64,000 bases of DNA from Marinobacter changyiensis. Its GTDB lineage: Bacteria > Pseudomonadota > Gammaproteobacteria > Pseudomonadales > Oleiphilaceae. Numbering within the stretch: the first letter of the stretch is position 1; each line of letters starts with the position of its first letter. A program made the position numbers and the translations under genes. Location: contig NZ_VZZZ01000001.1 in assembly GCF_009193265.1 (NCBI RefSeq), positions 496,001 to 560,000 of the forward strand, read 5' to 3'. Below the pieces are notes generated by a model. That model searched no databases and was not told where the DNA came from. It was given only the letters and a program-made list of their open reading frames with translations. This document shows, in pieces, positions 25,765-35,703 of the stretch.

Positions 25765-27306
25765 TTAATCTTTTGATTTGCCGCCGTTGCCCGCCCCGAG
25801 AAACAGGCGGTAAGCTTCATTATCGGTCATATTCTCGTAACGAAAGCCCACTTTATTCAGCATGGCTTCGAACTCACCCATCTCGTTTTCTTCAACCTGG
25901 GCACCCATCAGTACCCGGCTATAGGCAGCGCCGTGGTTGCGATAATGAAACATCGAGATATTCCAACGGGTGCCCAGTGACATCAGGAACTTGAGCAAGG
26001 CTCCCGGCCGCTCAGGGAACTGGAACTGATAGACCTTTTCGTTGCCAATATGGGGGGCGTGGCCACCGACCATATGGCGGATATGCTGCTTCGCCATATC
26101 ACTGTCGGTCAGATCCACCACGCCATAGCCATTTTCCCGCAGATCCTGCACCAACTCTTCACGACCGAGGCCACCGTGCTGGATCTGGATGCCGACAAAA
26201 ATCCGCGCTTCCTCGTTATCGGAATAACGATAATTGAACTCGGTGATACTGCGCTTGTGCAACGCATTGATGAACGACTTGAAAGCGCCCGGGCGCTCCG
26301 GAATGGTCACCGCCAGAATAGCCTCACGCTTCTCGCCGATTTCCGTACGCTCAGAAATGTAACGCAACCGGTCGAAGTTCATGTTGGCGCCGCTGAGGGT
26401 TCCAATCAGGTTCTCGCCTTCGATTTGCTCCCGCTCGATATACTTCTTGATGCCGGCAACCGCCAACGCCCCGGCCGGCTCAGCAATGGAACGGGTGTCT
26501 TCGAAAATATCCTTGATCGCAGCGCAGATTTCATCGGTCGAAACGGTAATCACCTCGTCCACCAGATCCTTACAGATCTCCCAGGGGTATTCCCCAATCT
26601 GTTTTACCGCCACCCCGTCTGCAAAAATCCCCACTTCGTCCAGAATCACCCGCTCGCCAGCAGCCAGTGCCGCCTGCAGGCAATTGGAGTCGTCCGGCTC
26701 CACACCGATAACCCTGGTTTCCGGCCGGAGATACTTGATGTAGGCGGCCATACCGGCAATCAGCCCACCACCACCCACGCAGATAAAGACCGCATGAATT
26801 GGCCTGGTGAACTGCCACATCAACTCCATGGCAATGGTTCCCTGCCCCGCTATCACATCCGGATCATCGTAGGGCGGGATGTAGGTATAGCCGTGCTTTT
26901 TGATCAGCTCCTGAGCGTGCGCTGCCGCTTCGTCAAAGGCATCGCCCTTCAGCACGACTTTTGCCCCGTAGCTTTTCACCGAGCGGACTTTGATTTCCGG
27001 TGTGGTCTGGGGCATCACGATCACTGCCTTGATACCCAGCTCTTTTGATGCCAACGCCACACCCTGGGCATGGTTGCCTGCCGAGGCGCAGATGACGCCC
27101 TTGGATTTCTGTTCCTCGGACAATTGGACAATTCGGTTGTATGCGCCACGAATCTTGAAAGAAAACACCGGCTGAAGGTCTTCACGCTTGAGGAAAATAT
27201 TATTCCCGAAACGCTTGGAGAGGCTCTTGGCTTCCGTCAGCGGTGTCTCGATGGCCACGTCATAGACACGGGCATCGAGGATTTTCTTGATATAGCGTTG
27301 CGGCAT
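25765..27306 (-). CDS. ilvA: Threonine ammonia-lyase, biosynthetic
   Basis: IlvA deaminates threonine to 2-oxobutanoate, the first step of isoleucine synthesis. The 513 residues comprise a PLP-dependent catalytic domain (PLP lysine in FSFKIRGAYNRI at about 58; glycine-rich phosphate loop VGGGGLIAGMAAYIK) and two C-terminal ACT-like regulatory domains (from about 330, REAILAVTIPERPGAFKSF, and about 425, VYQFQFPERPGALLKFL). Two regulatory domains mark the long, isoleucine-feedback-inhibited enzyme. The ATG at 27306 (MPQRYIKKIL) fits homologues; a TTG 10 codons upstream was rejected. It is divergent from rpiA. Confidence 0.96.
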   Translation of the reverse strand: MPQRYIKKILDARVYDVAIETPLTEAKSLSKRFGNNIFLKREDLQPVFSFKIRGAYNRIVQLSEEQKSKGVICASAGNHAQGVALASKELGIKAVIVMPQTTPEIKVRSVKSYGAKVVLKGDAFDEAAAHAQELIKKHGYTYIPPYDDPDVIAGQGTIAMELMWQFTRPIHAVFICVGGGGLIAGMAAYIKYLRPETRVIGVEPDDSNCLQAALAAGERVILDEVGIFADGVAVKQIGEYPWEICKDLVDEVITVSTDEICAAIKDIFEDTRSIAEPAGALAVAGIKKYIEREQIEGENLIGTLSGANMNFDRLRYISERTEIGEKREAILAVTIPERPGAFKSFINALHKRSITEFNYRYSDNEEARIFVGIQIQHGGLGREELVQDLRENGYGVVDLTDSDMAKQHIRHMVGGHAPHIGNEKVYQFQFPERPGALLKFLMSLGTRWNISMFHYRNHGAAYSRVLMGAQVEENEMGEFEAMLNKVGFRYENMTDNEAYRLFLGAGNGGKSKD

Positions 27307-27471
27307 AGTGCTGTAATCCAGTGGTCGGCAATACAAATAAAACAGAAATCGGGCGTGACTCCCGCGAAAACAGTCGCACAGTGTAGAAAGTTTGCAGAGG
27401 GCTCGTCTATAACCGGCAACGCTTGAAGGCTATAATTGCCAAATCATTTTGTTTTCCCACCGGAGCGGACC

Positions 27472-28152
27472 ATGAATCAGGACGAACTCAAACAGTCAGT
27501 TGCAAAGGCGGCGCTGGACTACATCGTGCCCAAGCTCACCAGCAACAGCATCATCGGTGTCGGCACCGGAAGCACCGCCAACTTCTTCATCGATTTGCTG
27601 GCAAGCCACAAAATGGATTTTGAGGGTGCCGTCGCCAGTTCCGACGCGACCGCAGACCGGCTGAAAGCCCATGGCATTCCGGTCTATGATCTCAACAGCG
27701 TGGCAGACCTCGAGTTCTATATTGATGGTGCAGATGAGACTAATGAACGTCTTGAGCTGATCAAGGGGGGAGGTGCCGCACTGACCCGCGAAAAAATAGT
27801 CGCGGCGGTCGCCAAAACGTTTATCTGCATTGCCGACGAGTCCAAGCGCGTCGATATTCTGGGAGCCTTTCCGTTACCCGTTGAAGTGATCCCCATGGCC
27901 CGCAGCCATGTCGGACGGGAAATCGTCAAGCTTGGGGGCGACCCGGTTTACCGAGACGGGGTCAAGACCGACAACGGCAATATCATTATCGATATCCATA
28001 ACATGGATCTGAGCCGGCCCATCGTGATGGAAGAAAAGCTCAACCAGATCGTCGGCATAGTCACCAACGGCCTGTTTGCTCGCCGGCCCGCAGACGTGCT
28101 GATGCTGGGATCCGCTAAAGGCGTTGATACCATCCACCGCAAAGGCATTTAA
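27472..28152 (+). CDS. rpiA: Ribose-5-phosphate isomerase A
   Basis: RpiA interconverts ribose-5-phosphate and ribulose-5-phosphate in the pentose phosphate pathway. The 226-residue protein shows [17 protein letters not shown] (phosphate loop), [10 protein letters not shown], the active-site [25 protein letters not shown] and the closing [18 protein letters not shown]. The ATG at 27472 is preceded by GGAGCGG. The divergent placement against ilvA is common in Pseudomonas relatives. Confidence 0.97.
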   Translation: MNQDELKQSVAKAALDYIVPKLTSNSIIGVGTGSTANFFIDLLASHKMDFEGAVASSDATADRLKAHGIPVYDLNSVADLEFYIDGADETNERLELIKGGGAALTREKIVAAVAKTFICIADESKRVDILGAFPLPVEVIPMARSHVGREIVKLGGDPVYRDGVKTDNGNIIIDIHNMDLSRPIVMEEKLNQIVGIVTNGLFARRPADVLMLGSAKGVDTIHRKGI

Positions 28153-28216
28153 CGGCTGGCCTCCCGTTCTGACAGTGTCCCTGGATCGGGGCGCCTCACC
28201 GGGAAGGCCAGACAGG

Positions 28217-28236
28217 AACCAAGCGCTTGCTTGGTT
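28217..28236. repeat. Inverted repeat between rpiA and acyl-CoA dehydrogenase; candidate operator or terminator
   Basis: AACCAAG and CTTGGTT form perfect 7-base arms around CGCTTG, and CAAGCGCTTG inside is itself a perfect palindrome. It is 50 bases upstream of the acyl-CoA dehydrogenase start. TetR-family regulators of acyl-CoA genes often bind such CAAGCGCTTG-like palindromes, so an operator is plausible. The lack of a strong T run makes a terminator for rpiA less likely. Confidence 0.4.
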
Positions 28237-28286
28237 TCGAGAATTCAGCGACACTTTCCCAATGCTCGACCAAAAGGGATTCCAAA

Positions 28287-29426
28287 GTGTCTGATTACTT
28301 CAGCGAAACTCACCAGCAAGTACGCATGAGCGCGCGTAAATTCGTCGCCACCCATGTGCTTCCTTACATTAACGACTGGGAAGAGGCCGGAGAGTTCCCG
28401 CGCTCGCTCTACCGCCAGGCGGGCGACGACGGCCTCCTGGCCATAGGCTTTCCGGAAGCACTGGGCGGTGTTGGTGAGAATGACGTATTCCTCAAGGTCG
28501 CGGTCTCCGAAGAGTTGATGCGCTCGACTTCCGGTGGTCTGGTGGCCAGCCTGGGATCCCTCGATATCGGCTTACCCCCGGTTGTGAAGTGGGCCAGGCC
28601 CGAGATTCGCGAACGTATCGTGCCGCCGGTTCTGCGCGGCGAAAAGATCGCCGCGCTTGCCATCACCGAACCCGGAGGTGGCTCCGATGTCGCCAATCTG
28701 AAAACCCGAGCGGTACGTGACGGCGATCATTACCTCGTCAATGGCAGTAAAACCTTTATCACCAGCGGGCTGCGCGCGGATCACTATACCGTAGCAGTGC
28801 GCACTGGCGGCCCCGGACATGGCGGCATCAGTTTGCTGCTGATTGATCGAGGCATGCCGGGCTTCACCACGGGCAACAAACTGCGGAAAATGGGTTGGTG
28901 GGCGAGTGATACCGCCGAGTTATTTTTCGATCAGTGTCGGGTACCGGCAGACCGCCTGATCGGCCCTGAGAATGCGGGTTTTATCGCCATCATGAGCAAC
29001 TTTCTGCAAGAGCGCCTGATGCTGGCCATCATGGCGTACATGACAGCGGAAATTGCGCTGGAAGCAGCTCTTGAATATGGCCATAGCCGCGAAGCCTTTG
29101 GCCGTCCCATAACCGGTTTTCAGGTCACCCGGCACAAACTGGTGGACATGGCCACCCAGGTCGATGTGGCCCGCGAATACACTTACCGGTGCGCCGCTCT
29201 GATGCAGGCTGGCAAAAACCCCATCAAACAGGTGGCGATGGCCAAGAATTTTGCTACTGACGTGTGCGAAAAGGTCACCCGGGAGGCAATCCAGATTCAC
29301 GGAGGTATGGGCTACATGCGGGAGTCGGTGGTCGAGCGCCTGTACCGGGACGCCAAGATTCTCTCGATAGGCGGCGGTACCACCGAGATCATGAAAGAGC
29401 TTATCGGTAAACAGATGAGGCTGTAA
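28287..29426 (+). CDS. Acyl-CoA dehydrogenase, long-chain/isovaleryl type
   Basis: A 379-residue FAD-dependent acyl-CoA dehydrogenase that introduces the alpha-beta double bond in beta-oxidation. Motifs include ALAITEPGGGSD (FAD and substrate loop), ANLKTRAVRDGDHYLVNGSKTFIT, GWWASDTAELFFD and AIQIHGGMGYMRE. The usual late catalytic Glu (YEGT in medium-chain enzymes) is replaced by IGGGTTEI, while NFLQERLMLA places Glu about 242 on helix G, as in long-chain and isovaleryl enzymes. The start is a GTG at 28287 with AAGGGA 7 bases upstream. Substrate length is not determined. Confidence 0.9.
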   Translation: MSDYFSETHQQVRMSARKFVATHVLPYINDWEEAGEFPRSLYRQAGDDGLLAIGFPEALGGVGENDVFLKVAVSEELMRSTSGGLVASLGSLDIGLPPVVKWARPEIRERIVPPVLRGEKIAALAITEPGGGSDVANLKTRAVRDGDHYLVNGSKTFITSGLRADHYTVAVRTGGPGHGGISLLLIDRGMPGFTTGNKLRKMGWWASDTAELFFDQCRVPADRLIGPENAGFIAIMSNFLQERLMLAIMAYMTAEIALEAALEYGHSREAFGRPITGFQVTRHKLVDMATQVDVAREYTYRCAALMQAGKNPIKQVAMAKNFATDVCEKVTREAIQIHGGMGYMRESVVERLYRDAKILSIGGGTTEIMKELIGKQMRL

Positions 29427-29552
29427 CCGGCCCGACAAAGGGGTTTGGCAGGTAGTCTACCAATGGTCTAGTTTCGATTGCGATCAGATACCCGTATAAT
29501 TGCGACCACTTTTTAAACGCAGTTTAAACGGACCGATGACAGAGGATTGCAC

Positions 29553-30080
29553 ATGAACTTTGACCATATCCCCGCTGGCAAAAACCCACCGGAAGACATC
29601 TATGTTGCCATCGAAATTCCGGCCAACAGCTCGCCGGTAAAATACGAAATTGACAAGGACATGGGCGCTTTGCTGGTTGACCGGTTTATGGCGACTCCGA
29701 TGTTCTACCCCGCCAACTATGGTTTCATCCCCCATACGCTGGCGGACGATGGCGATGCACTCGACGTCCTGGTGGTAACCCCTTATCCGGTTCAGGCGGG
29801 CTCTGTGATTCGCTGCCGCCCGGTTGGGGTACTGAACATGGAAGATGAAGCTGGCGGCGATGCCAAGCTGGTTGCCGTTCCCCATGACAAGCTGACCAAA
29901 GCCTACACTGACGTCAAAGACATTGAAGATCTGCCGCAATTGCTGCGGGACCAGATCAAGCACTTTTTCGAGAACTACAAAACTCTCGAATCCGGCAAGT
30001 GGGTCAAGGTTCAGGGTTGGGACAATGCAGCGGCGGCTCGCAAGGCCATCGAAGAGGCGGTCGCCAACTACCAGGGCTGA
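29553..30080 (+). CDS. ppa: Inorganic pyrophosphatase
   Basis: A family I soluble pyrophosphatase that hydrolyses the PPi released by biosynthesis. At 175 residues it is the prokaryotic hexamer size. Active-site landmarks are [40 protein letters not shown] (three Asp metal ligands), [19 protein letters not shown] and [17 protein letters not shown] use the ATG at 29553 (AGAGGA upstream) over an in-frame TTG two codons earlier. A strong terminator follows. Confidence 0.97.
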   Translation: MNFDHIPAGKNPPEDIYVAIEIPANSSPVKYEIDKDMGALLVDRFMATPMFYPANYGFIPHTLADDGDALDVLVVTPYPVQAGSVIRCRPVGVLNMEDEAGGDAKLVAVPHDKLTKAYTDVKDIEDLPQLLRDQIKHFFENYKTLESGKWVKVQGWDNAAAARKAIEEAVANYQG

Positions 30081-30091
30081 ACCGCACGACC

Positions 30092-30127
30092 ATAAAAAAA
30101 CCGGGCTTCATCGCCCGGTTTTTTTAT
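30092..30127. terminator. Bidirectional rho-independent terminator of ppa and the DUF2333 gene
   Basis: AAAAAAACCGGGC at 30094-30106 pairs with GCCCGGTTTTTTT at 30113-30125 around a six-base loop, giving a GC stem with A and T runs on either side. It lies between the convergent stops of ppa (30080) and the DUF2333 gene (30136) and should work in both directions. Confidence 0.93.
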
Positions 30128-30135
30128 GCCTGGAA

Positions 30136-31182
30136 TCAGCCCCGGGACAACAGCTCTCGCAAATCAATAATCGCCGCGTTGGCGCGGGAGAGATAAGCCG
30201 CCATGGTCAGAGAGTGGTTGGCCAATACCCCGAAACCGCTGCCATTGAGGATAACCGGGCTCCACATGCTGCCCTGGGTTCCTTGCAACTCGATGATAAT
30301 CTGACGCACGCTGGTAAGCGCATTCTTGTCATTCAGAACACTCCGGAAATCCACTTCAATGGCTTTGAAAATATGCAGCAAAGCCCATGAAGCTCCCCGG
30401 GCCTCGTAGAACACGTCGTCGCGTTTGGTCCAGGGTGTCTTGACTTCCTCCCCTTCGATCTCCTCTGCCAGCGGATCAGTATTGTCCGTCTGGGTCATGG
30501 CATCCTGAACCGAGGGTTTGCCCACACTCTCGCCCAACGTACGGGACAGACTACCCAGGCGGGTCTGCAAGTCGGCCAGCCAGCTATCCAGGTTATCAGC
30601 ACGGGCGAAGAACTGAGCATCCGGCTGATTGGCGCGGGACAATCGGTCAAGGTAACTTTTCAGCGCGGAGATACCACGGCGGTACTCGCCCTCGGTGGAA
30701 GGCAGCGCCCAGCTACCACTATCGAAATTGAACTGCGGCTCGACTATTACAAGGTCGCGATCTTCGGAAGACTGGCTCTGGGAGCGGCTGATGTCCTGGC
30801 GCATGGCGCGGGACAGATCCCGTATTTGCACCAGCACGCCGTATTCCCAGGACGGCATGTTATCCATCCAGATGCCCGGAGGAAAAAGGTCGTTGGAAAT
30901 GTAACCGCCGGGCTTGTCCAGCAGGGTTTCACTGATACGTATCATGGTGCTTACGGTCGCAAACCCGACTACGGGCTCCCGCTGCATATCATTTGCCAGC
31001 GTCCGGGTGTTCTCCCTGACGGAAAAGGTGTCCGGCTCATCACTCCAGATAATCCCGAGTACAATAGTGACCAGCAGGTAAACGACAAGTAGCACGATAA
31101 TGATTTTGCCCAGGGAGCCTCCGGTACGATCTCCCACATCTTCTTTGCGTGCACGAAAGTAACCTTTTATTCGGCTCAGCAT
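30136..31182 (-). CDS. DUF2333 family inner-membrane protein
   Basis: A 348-residue protein with one N-terminal membrane helix (KIIIVLLVVYLLVTIVLGIIW, about 26-46) and a long soluble domain. Family landmarks are VGFATVSTMIRISETLLDKPGGYISND, MPSWEYGVLVQIRDLSRAMRQDISRSQSQS and LYEAR/FYEARGASWALLHIF. The start at the ATG at 31182 (MLSRIKGYFRARK) is chosen over an open extension. The family is restricted to proteobacteria and has no established function. It ends at the shared terminator with ppa. Confidence 0.83.
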   Translation of the reverse strand: MLSRIKGYFRARKEDVGDRTGGSLGKIIIVLLVVYLLVTIVLGIIWSDEPDTFSVRENTRTLANDMQREPVVGFATVSTMIRISETLLDKPGGYISNDLFPPGIWMDNMPSWEYGVLVQIRDLSRAMRQDISRSQSQSSEDRDLVIVEPQFNFDSGSWALPSTEGEYRRGISALKSYLDRLSRANQPDAQFFARADNLDSWLADLQTRLGSLSRTLGESVGKPSVQDAMTQTDNTDPLAEEIEGEEVKTPWTKRDDVFYEARGASWALLHIFKAIEVDFRSVLNDKNALTSVRQIIIELQGTQGSMWSPVILNGSGFGVLANHSLTMAAYLSRANAAIIDLRELLSRG

Positions 31183-31553
31183 AATATCTTTACCCTGTAG
31201 TCCTGTGTTGTGAAGGCCCTTGAAACCGGCGCCGGTCATTCATTCCTGGCGCAAAGCCCGATAAGCTGCCTTACCATGACGCAATGCACCACAATCTGCA
31301 ACGAACCCAGGCCGCTGCCGTCCCTCCAGACAACCGCTGGCGCGGTCTGCCAAGGTAGCTGCAACGTCCACTGAGTTGCATCCGTGCCGTGCCTCGCTTT
31401 GGTTAAGAGACTGGCTAAAAACCCGACCGCAATGCAAGACGGTCCGAATTGACAAACATTTACACAGCGTCACCTACGCGGACAACATTAAACACTATAG
31501 ACTCTGTAAAACGACTAGTGTTGATAATTAAAAAGAAAGCAGGCCGGAGCCCG
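31183..31553. other. Intergenic region between DUF2333 and diguanylate cyclase genes
   Basis: About 370 bases between divergent genes. The part nearest the cyclase (31440-31545) is A+T-rich and must hold its promoter, with AACACTATAGACTCTGTAAAACG near 31490. The GC-rich part at 31240-31440 has an open minus frame of 77 codons with a Cys- and Ala-rich product, but no good ribosome site and no recognisable family, so I do not call it. A structured RNA is possible; nothing was identified. Confidence 0.4.
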
Positions 31554-33167
31554 ATGAACGACGATACCCAGAAGGATAAACTCAGGCAGCATTTTGCCCG
31601 CCGCGTGACTACACAGGCGAGAGTTGTACTGGATACCTGGCAGAAACTTCGCGAAACACCCGACAAGGCAGCTGCTTTTCACGCCGATCTCATTTCGGCC
31701 GCAGACAAACTCGTTCGCTTCGCCCAGCGCTTTGGCCTGGACAAGCACGCCAACGCCGGTCAGAAGCTCTCGTCGATGCTGGCACAGTGGCCGACAGGCA
31801 GCCCTCTGGATTCAGAGTCGATGGCGGTACTGCAACAGGCCATTGACGAACTCAGCCGGAGCACCCTGCGCCGAACCGACCAGTATATTGACGAAGCGCC
31901 CCGTACCTTCCGCAGAACACCGGTCTATGTGGCATTGGATAACATGGAAATGGCCGGAAGGCTGATCAAGCAACTCGAATTCTTCGGCTTCCGGGCCTCC
32001 GCCTTTCCCAACCCGGAAGCGCTGATGGACGCCTGTGCGCTGCACAAACCCGAATCCATCCTGATGGATGTCGGTTTCGGTGGCCAGCCCAACCAGGGCA
32101 TTGCAACCGTCGAGCGGCTGCAGGCGCGTCACGACACTCCTATCCCGATCGTCTTCATGAGTGATGAAGACGGTACCATTGAAACCCGCTTGCGGGCCTC
32201 CCGTTGCGGCGGCGAGGAGTTCTTCTATCCCGCTGTAGACCCCGGCCAGCTGATCGAGAAAATCGAAACCTACACCCACGGCAACACCGTTGAGCCTTAC
32301 CGTGTGCTGGTGCTGGACGATTCCCGGGCCCAAGCCAAGTTTATGGAGACGGTACTCAAGAAAGCGGGTATGACGGCCCACATCATCACCGACACCATGC
32401 AGATCATCCACGCACTGGAGTCCTTTACGCCTGAGATCATCATCCTGGATATGTACATGCCTGGCTGCACCGGTATGGAAATCGCCCGGGTGATCCGGCA
32501 ACAGGACCGACTCCACAGCGTGCCCATCATCTACCTGTCCGCCGAGGACGATGTCAGCAAACAGCTTCACGCCATGAGTCTGGGCGGTGATGACTTTCTC
32601 ACCAAACCGATTGATCCCAAGCACCTGATTGCAACCATCCACAACCGGGGGCGCCGGGCACGATCACTGCTGGCACTGATGATTCGTGACAGTCTGACCG
32701 GGCTCTACAACCACACCCATACACTGTATTTGCTGGACCAGGAGATTGCGAAAGCCAAACAGAAGGGCCACGGGCTCTGCTTCGCCATGATGGATATTGA
32801 CTACTTCAAAAAGGTTAACGATACCTTTGGCCACCCGATTGGTGACCGGGTATTACGCAGCCTCTCCATGTTTCTCAAGCAACGCCTGCGCAAAACCGAC
32901 CATATCGGTCGCTACGGTGGCGAGGAGTTCGCGATCATTTTGCCAGATACCCGTGAAAGCGACGCCCGCAGTGTGCTCAACGAAATCCGCGAGCGCTTTT
33001 CCGAACTTGTGCAGCCCGCGGGCGAACGTGAATTCAATGTCACCTTCAGTTGTGGCATTGCAAGCTGGAACGGCGACAGCTCGCAAGCCCTTTGCGAGCG
33101 GGCCGACCGCGCCCTGTACCGGGCCAAGGAACGGGGCCGCAATTGCGTGCTCTCCTCAGACGACTGA
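31554..33167 (+). CDS. Response regulator diguanylate cyclase with degenerate HPt-REC1, REC2 and GGDEF
   Basis: A 537-residue protein. Residues 1-110 are helical and resemble an HPt domain whose phospho-His position is Asp (AADKLVRFAQRFG, Asp about 51). REC1 (about 123-240) has the acceptor Asp (ILMDVGFGG, about 172), but the conserved Lys-Pro becomes Tyr-Pro (FFYPAVD). REC2 (about 247-370) is canonical: VLVLDDS, IIILDMYMPG, FLTKPID. The GGDEF domain has an active GGEEF at 455 and an I-site RKTD five residues upstream, so c-di-GMP feedback inhibition is expected. The ATG at 31554 follows GGAG. The N-terminal HPt assignment is inference. Confidence 0.88.
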   Translation: MNDDTQKDKLRQHFARRVTTQARVVLDTWQKLRETPDKAAAFHADLISAADKLVRFAQRFGLDKHANAGQKLSSMLAQWPTGSPLDSESMAVLQQAIDELSRSTLRRTDQYIDEAPRTFRRTPVYVALDNMEMAGRLIKQLEFFGFRASAFPNPEALMDACALHKPESILMDVGFGGQPNQGIATVERLQARHDTPIPIVFMSDEDGTIETRLRASRCGGEEFFYPAVDPGQLIEKIETYTHGNTVEPYRVLVLDDSRAQAKFMETVLKKAGMTAHIITDTMQIIHALESFTPEIIILDMYMPGCTGMEIARVIRQQDRLHSVPIIYLSAEDDVSKQLHAMSLGGDDFLTKPIDPKHLIATIHNRGRRARSLLALMIRDSLTGLYNHTHTLYLLDQEIAKAKQKGHGLCFAMMDIDYFKKVNDTFGHPIGDRVLRSLSMFLKQRLRKTDHIGRYGGEEFAIILPDTRESDARSVLNEIRERFSELVQPAGEREFNVTFSCGIASWNGDSSQALCERADRALYRAKERGRNCVLSSDD

Positions 33168-33386
33168 AATGACTGCACTTTAGCTGCCTGAAGCACCGGG
33201 GTCATGGGACACATTATGAAACCAACGTCTTATGGACTCGGCGCCGCTCCTTCCTGACAATGGCTCTGCGTTACCGAACAATTGTCAAAATTTGTTGATC
33301 AGATTTCATTTAGCTCGCACGAAGGCTGGAAAATGTCGCTATTTTCGGCGATCCTGTTAAAAACAACAGATAGGCATGGATGAACG

Positions 33387-33827
33387 ATGGCCACGATTCT
33401 GGTCTTGCATGGCCCTAATTTGAATATGCTCGGCGTTCGCGAACCCGAGGTCTACGGTCATGAAACCCTGTCAGACATCAATGAGCGGCTGCACCGGCAA
33501 GCAGCTGATCAGGGCCATCATCTCATGCACCTGCAGTCCAATGCCGAATATGAACTGATTGAACGCATTCATGAGGCGCGGGCCGAAGGTGTTGATTACA
33601 TCCTGATTAACCCGGCGGCATTCACCCACACCAGTGTTGCACTGCGGGATGCGCTGCTCGCATCCGACATTGCCTTTATCGAAGTGCATCTTTCCAACGT
33701 GCATGCCCGTGAAACGTTCCGACACCACTCCTATTTTTCCGATATTGCCGATGGCGTCATTTGTGGCCTTGGCAGTATCGGGTATGACTTGGCGCTCCAG
33801 GCAGCGCTTAAACGCATTCACCGATAA
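33387..33827 (+). CDS. aroQ: Type II 3-dehydroquinate dehydratase
   Basis: AroQ dehydrates 3-dehydroquinate in the shikimate pathway by the type II trans mechanism. The 146 residues include [20 protein letters not shown] (catalytic Tyr in VYG), [16 protein letters not shown], the catalytic-His region [18 protein letters not shown], and [18 protein letters not shown]. It is followed at 20 bases by accB, and aroQ-accB-accC is the common pseudomonad order. Confidence 0.97.
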   Translation: MATILVLHGPNLNMLGVREPEVYGHETLSDINERLHRQAADQGHHLMHLQSNAEYELIERIHEARAEGVDYILINPAAFTHTSVALRDALLASDIAFIEVHLSNVHARETFRHHSYFSDIADGVICGLGSIGYDLALQAALKRIHR

Positions 33828-33846
33828 GATATTAACGGGACCGCTT

Positions 33847-34308
33847 ATGGACATTCGCAAGATCAAGAAGCTGATTGAGCTGCTCGAGGAATCCGACGTC
33901 GAGGAGCTGGAGATTAAAGAAGGCGACGATTCGGTAAAGATTTCCCGACGCCGCGAACAGCTCGCCAGTGCTCCCATGATGAGCCACTACGCACCGCACC
34001 CCCAACAACAGGCTACGTCGTCGCCCGCACCGGAAACACCCGAGCCCGTCCCGACGGCTGAACCGGCTGACCGGGGGCATCTGATCAAGTCGCCCATGGT
34101 CGGTACTTTCTATGAAGCCGCCTCTCCATCGTCAAAAGCCTTCGTTACCGTAGGTCAGACTGTCGAAGCTGGTGATGTTGTCTGCATTATCGAGGCAATG
34201 AAAATGATGAACCAGATCGAGACCGACAAGAGCGGCACAGTCTCTGAAATTCTGGTGGAAAACGGCCAGCCGGTCGAATTCGATCAGCCCCTGTTCATCA
34301 TCACCTGA
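33847..34308 (+). CDS. accB: Acetyl-CoA carboxylase biotin carboxyl carrier protein
   Basis: BCCP carries the biotin of acetyl-CoA carboxylase. The 153 residues start [16 protein letters not shown], continue through a Pro/Ala-rich linker (about 50-78), and end in the biotinyl domain ([11 protein letters not shown] to the C-terminus) with the biotin lysine, about 119, in EAMKMMNQ. The upstream part of the open frame overlaps aroQ and is not used. It is 15 bases from accC and co-transcribed with it. Confidence 0.97.
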   Translation: MDIRKIKKLIELLEESDVEELEIKEGDDSVKISRRREQLASAPMMSHYAPHPQQQATSSPAPETPEPVPTAEPADRGHLIKSPMVGTFYEAASPSSKAFVTVGQTVEAGDVVCIIEAMKMMNQIETDKSGTVSEILVENGQPVEFDQPLFIIT

Positions 34309-34323
34309 AAGTGTAGCTGACCT

Positions 34324-35703
34324 ATGGCCATGATCGAGAAAGTACTAATCGCAAACCGGGGTGAGATCGCGCTCCGGATACTACGCGCCTGCAAGGAACT
34401 CGGCATTCGCACTGTCGCCGTTCACTCCCAGGTTGACCGTGAGCTCATGCACGTTCGTCTGGCGGACGAGACCGTCTGCATCGGGCCAAACAGCGCTACC
34501 GAGAGTTACCTCAATGTACCGGCACTGATCAGTGCGGCTGAGGTCACCGACTCGGTGGGCATTCACCCGGGCTACGGCTTTCTTGCGGAAAACGCCGATT
34601 TCGCCGAGCAGGTCGAGAAGAGCGGCTTCCGCTTTATCGGACCGCCGGCAGATGTTATCCGTCTGATGGGTAACAAGGTGTCGGCCATCAATTCCATGAT
34701 CAAGGCGGGCGTGCCCACGGTGCCCGGTTCCGACGGCCCCATCGATGGCGATGACGAGCGCACGCTGACCATTGCCCGTCGCATCGGCTACCCGGTCATC
34801 ATCAAGGCGGCATCCGGTGGTGGCGGCAGAGGCATGCAGGTTGTGCACTCGGAAGCTGCGCTGCTGAAGTCGATCCAGATTACCCAGACCGAAGCTCGCA
34901 ATTCCTTCGGTGACGAGACCGTCTACCTCGAAAAATACCTCGAGCGCCCCCGACACGTGGAAGTTCAGGTGCTGGCCGATATGCACGGCAACGTCATTCA
35001 CCTTGGCGACCGTGACTGCTCGATGCAGCGCCGGCACCAGAAGGTGCTGGAAGAGGCCCCGGCTCCGAACATCGACCCGAAAGCCCGCAAGAAAACCCTG
35101 AAAGCCTGTGTTGACGCCTGTAAAACCATCGGCTACGTCGGCGCTGGCACCTTCGAATTCCTGTATCAGGACGGGGAATTCTATTTTATTGAAATGAACA
35201 CCCGTGTTCAGGTTGAACATCCGGTTTCGGAAATGGTGACGGGAGTGGACATTGTTCGTGAGCAACTGCGCATTGCCAGCGGCCTGCCACTGGAATACAC
35301 CCAGAACGACATCAAGATCACCGGTCACGCCATCGAGTGCCGCATCAATGCGGAAGACCCCGAAACGTTCGTGCCCAGCCCCGGCAAGGTCAAGCACTTT
35401 CACGCCCCCGGCGGCAATGGCGTTCGGGTAGACTCCCACCTGTACAGTGGCTACACGGTACCACCCTACTACGACTCCCTGATTGCCAAGCTCATCACCT
35501 GGGGGGATGATCGCGAGATCGCCCGCAAGCGCATGAAAAACGCATTGGACGAACTCGTTGTCGAGGGCATCAAGACCAATCAGCCACTGCATCGCAAAGT
35601 ATTGCGCGACGGCGGCTTTAAACAGGTAGACTTCACCATTCACTACCTCGAACACCTGATACGGAAAACTCATGCCCTGGATTCAACTCCAGATCCCGGC
35701 TGA
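34324..35703 (+). CDS. accC: Acetyl-CoA carboxylase biotin carboxylase subunit
   Basis: AccC carboxylates biotin on AccB using ATP and bicarbonate. The 459 residues show the N-terminal [21 protein letters not shown], the ATP-grasp core ([59 protein letters not shown]) and the C-terminal [20 protein letters not shown]. The ATG at 34324 is used; the ATG two codons later is equally possible. Its last 32 bases overlap the start of prmA in another frame. Confidence 0.97.
   Translation: MAMIEKVLIANRGEIALRILRACKELGIRTVAVHSQVDRELMHVRLADETVCIGPNSATESYLNVPALISAAEVTDSVGIHPGYGFLAENADFAEQVEKSGFRFIGPPADVIRLMGNKVSAINSMIKAGVPTVPGSDGPIDGDDERTLTIARRIGYPVIIKAASGGGGRGMQVVHSEAALLKSIQITQTEARNSFGDETVYLEKYLERPRHVEVQVLADMHGNVIHLGDRDCSMQRRHQKVLEEAPAPNIDPKARKKTLKACVDACKTIGYVGAGTFEFLYQDGEFYFIEMNTRVQVEHPVSEMVTGVDIVREQLRIASGLPLEYTQNDIKITGHAIECRINAEDPETFVPSPGKVKHFHAPGGNGVRVDSHLYSGYTVPPYYDSLIAKLITWGDDREIARKRMKNALDELVVEGIKTNQPLHRKVLRDGGFKQVDFTIHYLEHLIRKTHALDSTPDPG

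Noticed and set aside
26050..27048. Long plus-strand frame opposite ilvA
   Set aside because: An antisense shadow of a GC-rich conserved gene; the product has no recognisable domain.
31240..31473. 77-codon minus frame upstream of the DUF2333 gene
   Set aside because: Weak start, odd composition and no recognisable family; kept only as an unexplained stretch.
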